Below are positions 61,546-64,000 of a DNA stretch of 64,000 bases, piece after piece. Within the stretch, counting starts at the first letter, position 1; every line of letters begins with the position of its first letter. The DNA comes from Methanobacteriota archaeon (GTDB taxonomy: Archaea; Thermoplasmatota; Thermoplasmata; Thermoplasmatales; ARK-15): positions 25,463 through 89,462 of the forward strand of contig WSBC01000024.1 in the NCBI GenBank assembly GCA_009758405.1. The letters run 5' to 3'. The translations under genes were made by a program, and so were the position numbers. Below the pieces are notes generated by a model. That model searched no databases, was not told where the DNA came from, and saw nothing but the letters and a program-made list of their open reading frames with translations.

Positions 61546-62117
61546 TTCTTTAAAGTTTCTTCCATCCTTTTAGTCATTACCGGGGATCCTATGGCAACAA
61601 CATTTTTGTTTATATTATCTATTAATGTTATTGTTGCATAGTTTATTAATATCCCATAGCTCTCATTCTCCCCCAAAGAAAGAAAATGTGCAACTAATAC
61701 CCTGATGGGGAATGCATGTGATACAAGAAGTACAGTTCCATTATAATCATTCAGAATAGATAACATTCTTTTCTCAATCTTATCCCAAGGTTCAATTTCC
61801 TCCGATTCATATGTAAAGTCAGGAACATTTTCAATTCTCTCACCGTTGTATTTTCCAAAGCCAATCTCCTTTAACCTTATGTCAGTTGAAAAATCCATAT
61901 TTAATATGGATGAGATTATCTCTGCAGTTTCCCTAGCCCTCCTTATGGGGCTTGAATATATAGAATCTATTTTTATCTTTTTCAGCTGTTCACCTGTGAA
62001 TTTTGCCTGTTTTATACCATTTTCTGTGAGAGGGTATTTATCAATATCCTCGGAGACAATATTCAAAGTATTAGAGAAACTTTCACCGTGTCTTACAAGT
62101 ATTGCATATTTTATCAT
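61542..62117 (-). CDS. Histidine phosphatase (phosphoglycerate mutase family)
   Basis: LVRHGES, SSPIRRARETAEII, LLVSHAFPIRVL. Confidence 0.92.
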   Translation of the reverse strand: MIKYAILVRHGESFSNTLNIVSEDIDKYPLTENGIKQAKFTGEQLKKIKIDSIYSSPIRRARETAEIISSILNMDFSTDIRLKEIGFGKYNGERIENVPDFTYESEEIEPWDKIEKRMLSILNDYNGTVLLVSHAFPIRVLVAHFLSLGENESYGILINYATITLIDNINKNVVAIGSPVMTKRMEETLKK

Positions 62118-62148
62118 TAATACCCTTAAAGATATTCATCTTTTAACA

Positions 62149-63795
62149 TTATCGATTCTCCTCAAGAACGTACTTTTTACCCCTTAGGGCAGAGAATACT
62201 GTTCCTATTGTTATTAATATTATGGATATATAAATTGAGATCCTTAGGCCATTGATGAAGGGAGGACCTATTATGCTTGGGAGAAAGGTTGGTGAGCTTA
62301 GGACCTTTAATGCTGATGATGGAAGCAGAGATGAGTTCTTTATTGCCTGAAGTGGATCCATTCCAAGAAAAGTGGCAAAAAGAAGACCAGAGGGAGGTAA
62401 TTTTGAAAGATAAATAGCTATAGATTGGGGTAGAATATTTATTAAGGCATTGTACATTGCCTCCGGAACCTGTTGTGAAAATACTGTTATTGTAATTGAA
62501 AAGAAAATTGCCATGCTTATTGTGGCACCAATATTGTTAAATGTCATCCTCATCCCATTCCCAGTGCCCCTGTCCTTTGATGATATTGAGTTCATAATTG
62601 ATGTAGTATTTGGTGATGCAAAAAGGCCATTACCAAGTCCATTTATAAATATGATTAATTCAAATTCAAGGAGATTAAAATTGTAGGGTAGAAGAGTTAA
62701 AAGATATAGACTGATACCAACTATTGCCATTCCAGTGGTGGCAAATATCCTAGCTCCATATTTATCCGTGAGATGACCACTTAAAGGTGCAATTGAGACC
62801 ATACCAAGCATCATTGGAAGCATATAAACTCCTGCCCAGAATGGAGTCTCTGTATATGAATATCCATGCAATGGTAAGTAAATACCCTGCAACCATATTG
62901 TAACTAGAAAACTCACTGCACCCCTGGCAAGTGAATTAAATAGCAGACTGAGGTTACCAAATGCAAAAGGTCTTATTTTGAAAAGTGAAAGGTTGAAAAG
63001 TGGATTATCAGCTCTTTTTTCTATGAAAAGGAAGGAGATTATGAATGAAAGGCCGAAAATAAAGGCTGAAATTACCCAGGGATTATACCAACCAAGCTGG
63101 GAGCCACCATATGGCTCAAGTGCATATGTAAAACCTAGCGAAATTAAAATAAGGCCAGAGGCAAGGGTAATATTACCCCAGTAATCAATTTTCACCTTCT
63201 TTCTTGGAACGGATTCTTTAAGCTTGAAGATTGACCATAGTGTACCTGCAAGGGCAAATGGAATGTTCACAATAAAAACCAAATGCCAGTTATAACCTGC
63301 AAGTAAACCACCAGCCACAAGTCCCAGTACTGAACCCACAATGAATGCAGATTGATTCAGTCCTAAGGCCTTTCCCCTTTCATTTATCGGGAATGAATCT
63401 GTTAGAAGTGCCGTGCTATTCACCATTATAAATCCGCCGCCTACGGCCTGCACCATTCTAAAAATTATTAAAAGAAGGGCACCAGTATTTTCTGAACCAT
63501 CCGGAACAATGGATAATAAAACTGAGGATATTGTGAATATAATGAACCCAAGAGTATACATCCTAGTTCTACCATACATATCAGATAATCTTCCAAAGGT
63601 GACAAGGACTGTTGCAAGGACTATAGAATATCCCATAAGAATCCATAATAGATAGATGAATTCATTATGTGTAAATGGATTTATATTAAGACCTCTAAAT
63701 ATAGTAGGAAGTGATATCATAACTATATTTGTGTTGAGAGAAGACATTATTACTCCCAACGTAGTATTTGTTAAAACAGTCCACTTGTATTCCAC
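62149..63795 (-). CDS. MFS transporter, EmrB/QacA (14-TM) type
   Basis: LNTNIVMISLPTI, FGRLSDMYGRTRMYTLGF, 14-TM length. Confidence 0.9.
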   Translation of the reverse strand: MEYKWTVLTNTTLGVIMSSLNTNIVMISLPTIFRGLNINPFTHNEFIYLLWILMGYSIVLATVLVTFGRLSDMYGRTRMYTLGFIIFTISSVLLSIVPDGSENTGALLLIIFRMVQAVGGGFIMVNSTALLTDSFPINERGKALGLNQSAFIVGSVLGLVAGGLLAGYNWHLVFIVNIPFALAGTLWSIFKLKESVPRKKVKIDYWGNITLASGLILISLGFTYALEPYGGSQLGWYNPWVISAFIFGLSFIISFLFIEKRADNPLFNLSLFKIRPFAFGNLSLLFNSLARGAVSFLVTIWLQGIYLPLHGYSYTETPFWAGVYMLPMMLGMVSIAPLSGHLTDKYGARIFATTGMAIVGISLYLLTLLPYNFNLLEFELIIFINGLGNGLFASPNTTSIMNSISSKDRGTGNGMRMTFNNIGATISMAIFFSITITVFSQQVPEAMYNALINILPQSIAIYLSKLPPSGLLFATFLGMDPLQAIKNSSLLPSSALKVLSSPTFLPSIIGPPFINGLRISIYISIILITIGTVFSALRGKKYVLEENR

Positions 63796-63842
63796 GAAAA
63801 CGTATAAATCATTTTAATATTAAAATTTTTAATTTAAAAATT

Positions 63843-64000
63843 TTACTTTATAATATCCACACCCTGTCTTTTCTTAATTTCCTCCTCAGTTATTTTCCCT
63901 AGTATCTGTTTTGATCTCACTCCAGTAGCCACTATAAGTACGTTTATCTTACCCTCATAGTCAGGATCTATTGCAGCACCCCAGATTATCCTTGCCTTGT
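63843..64000 (-). CDS. ftsZ: Cell division protein FtsZ, C-terminal fragment (truncated by window end)
   Basis: My translation of the minus strand: ARIIWGAAIDPDYEGKINVLIVATGVRSKQILGKITEEEIKKRQGVDIIK*. Confidence 0.85.
   Translation of the reverse strand, partial: KARIIWGAAIDPDYEGKINVLIVATGVRSKQILGKITEEEIKKRQGVDIIK

Overview
The window is a gene-dense, AT-rich archaeal chromosome segment. Gene content (TBP, thermosome, MCM, SRP19 and 7S RNA, archaeal isopentenyl phosphate kinase, class II HMG-CoA reductase, an unlinked 16S rRNA gene, a sedolisin-family acid protease) fits a Thermoplasmata-like euryarchaeon; this assignment is inference. RNA genes: 16S rRNA (minus, about 31778-33252, no adjacent 23S), SRP RNA (minus, about 17344-17655), tRNA-Thr(CGT), tRNA-Thr(GGT), tRNA-Gly(CCC). 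No CRISPR array, prophage or intact insertion sequence was seen. The most interesting region is 38683-50054, a continuous redox locus: korDABC, a 1127-aa HdrA-like/HdrA/ferredoxin/MvhD fusion (QmoA-QmoB-like layout), an HdrC-HdrB (HdrD-like) protein, etfAB, then a second korDAB without a gamma subunit. No hydrogenase or formate dehydrogenase is linked to it. It is a candidate soluble electron-bifurcating or confurcating complex joining 2-oxoacid oxidation, ferredoxin, ETF and an Hdr-type thiol/disulfide site. Other notable signals are a 690-bp tandem duplication in an S53 protease gene whose module recurs in a separate secreted protein, a 54-nt identity tract between the two korA paralogs, nested hairpins in the 16S leader, and a CDS whose stop codon lies inside a tRNA. 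All homology calls come from reading motifs by eye; no searches were run.
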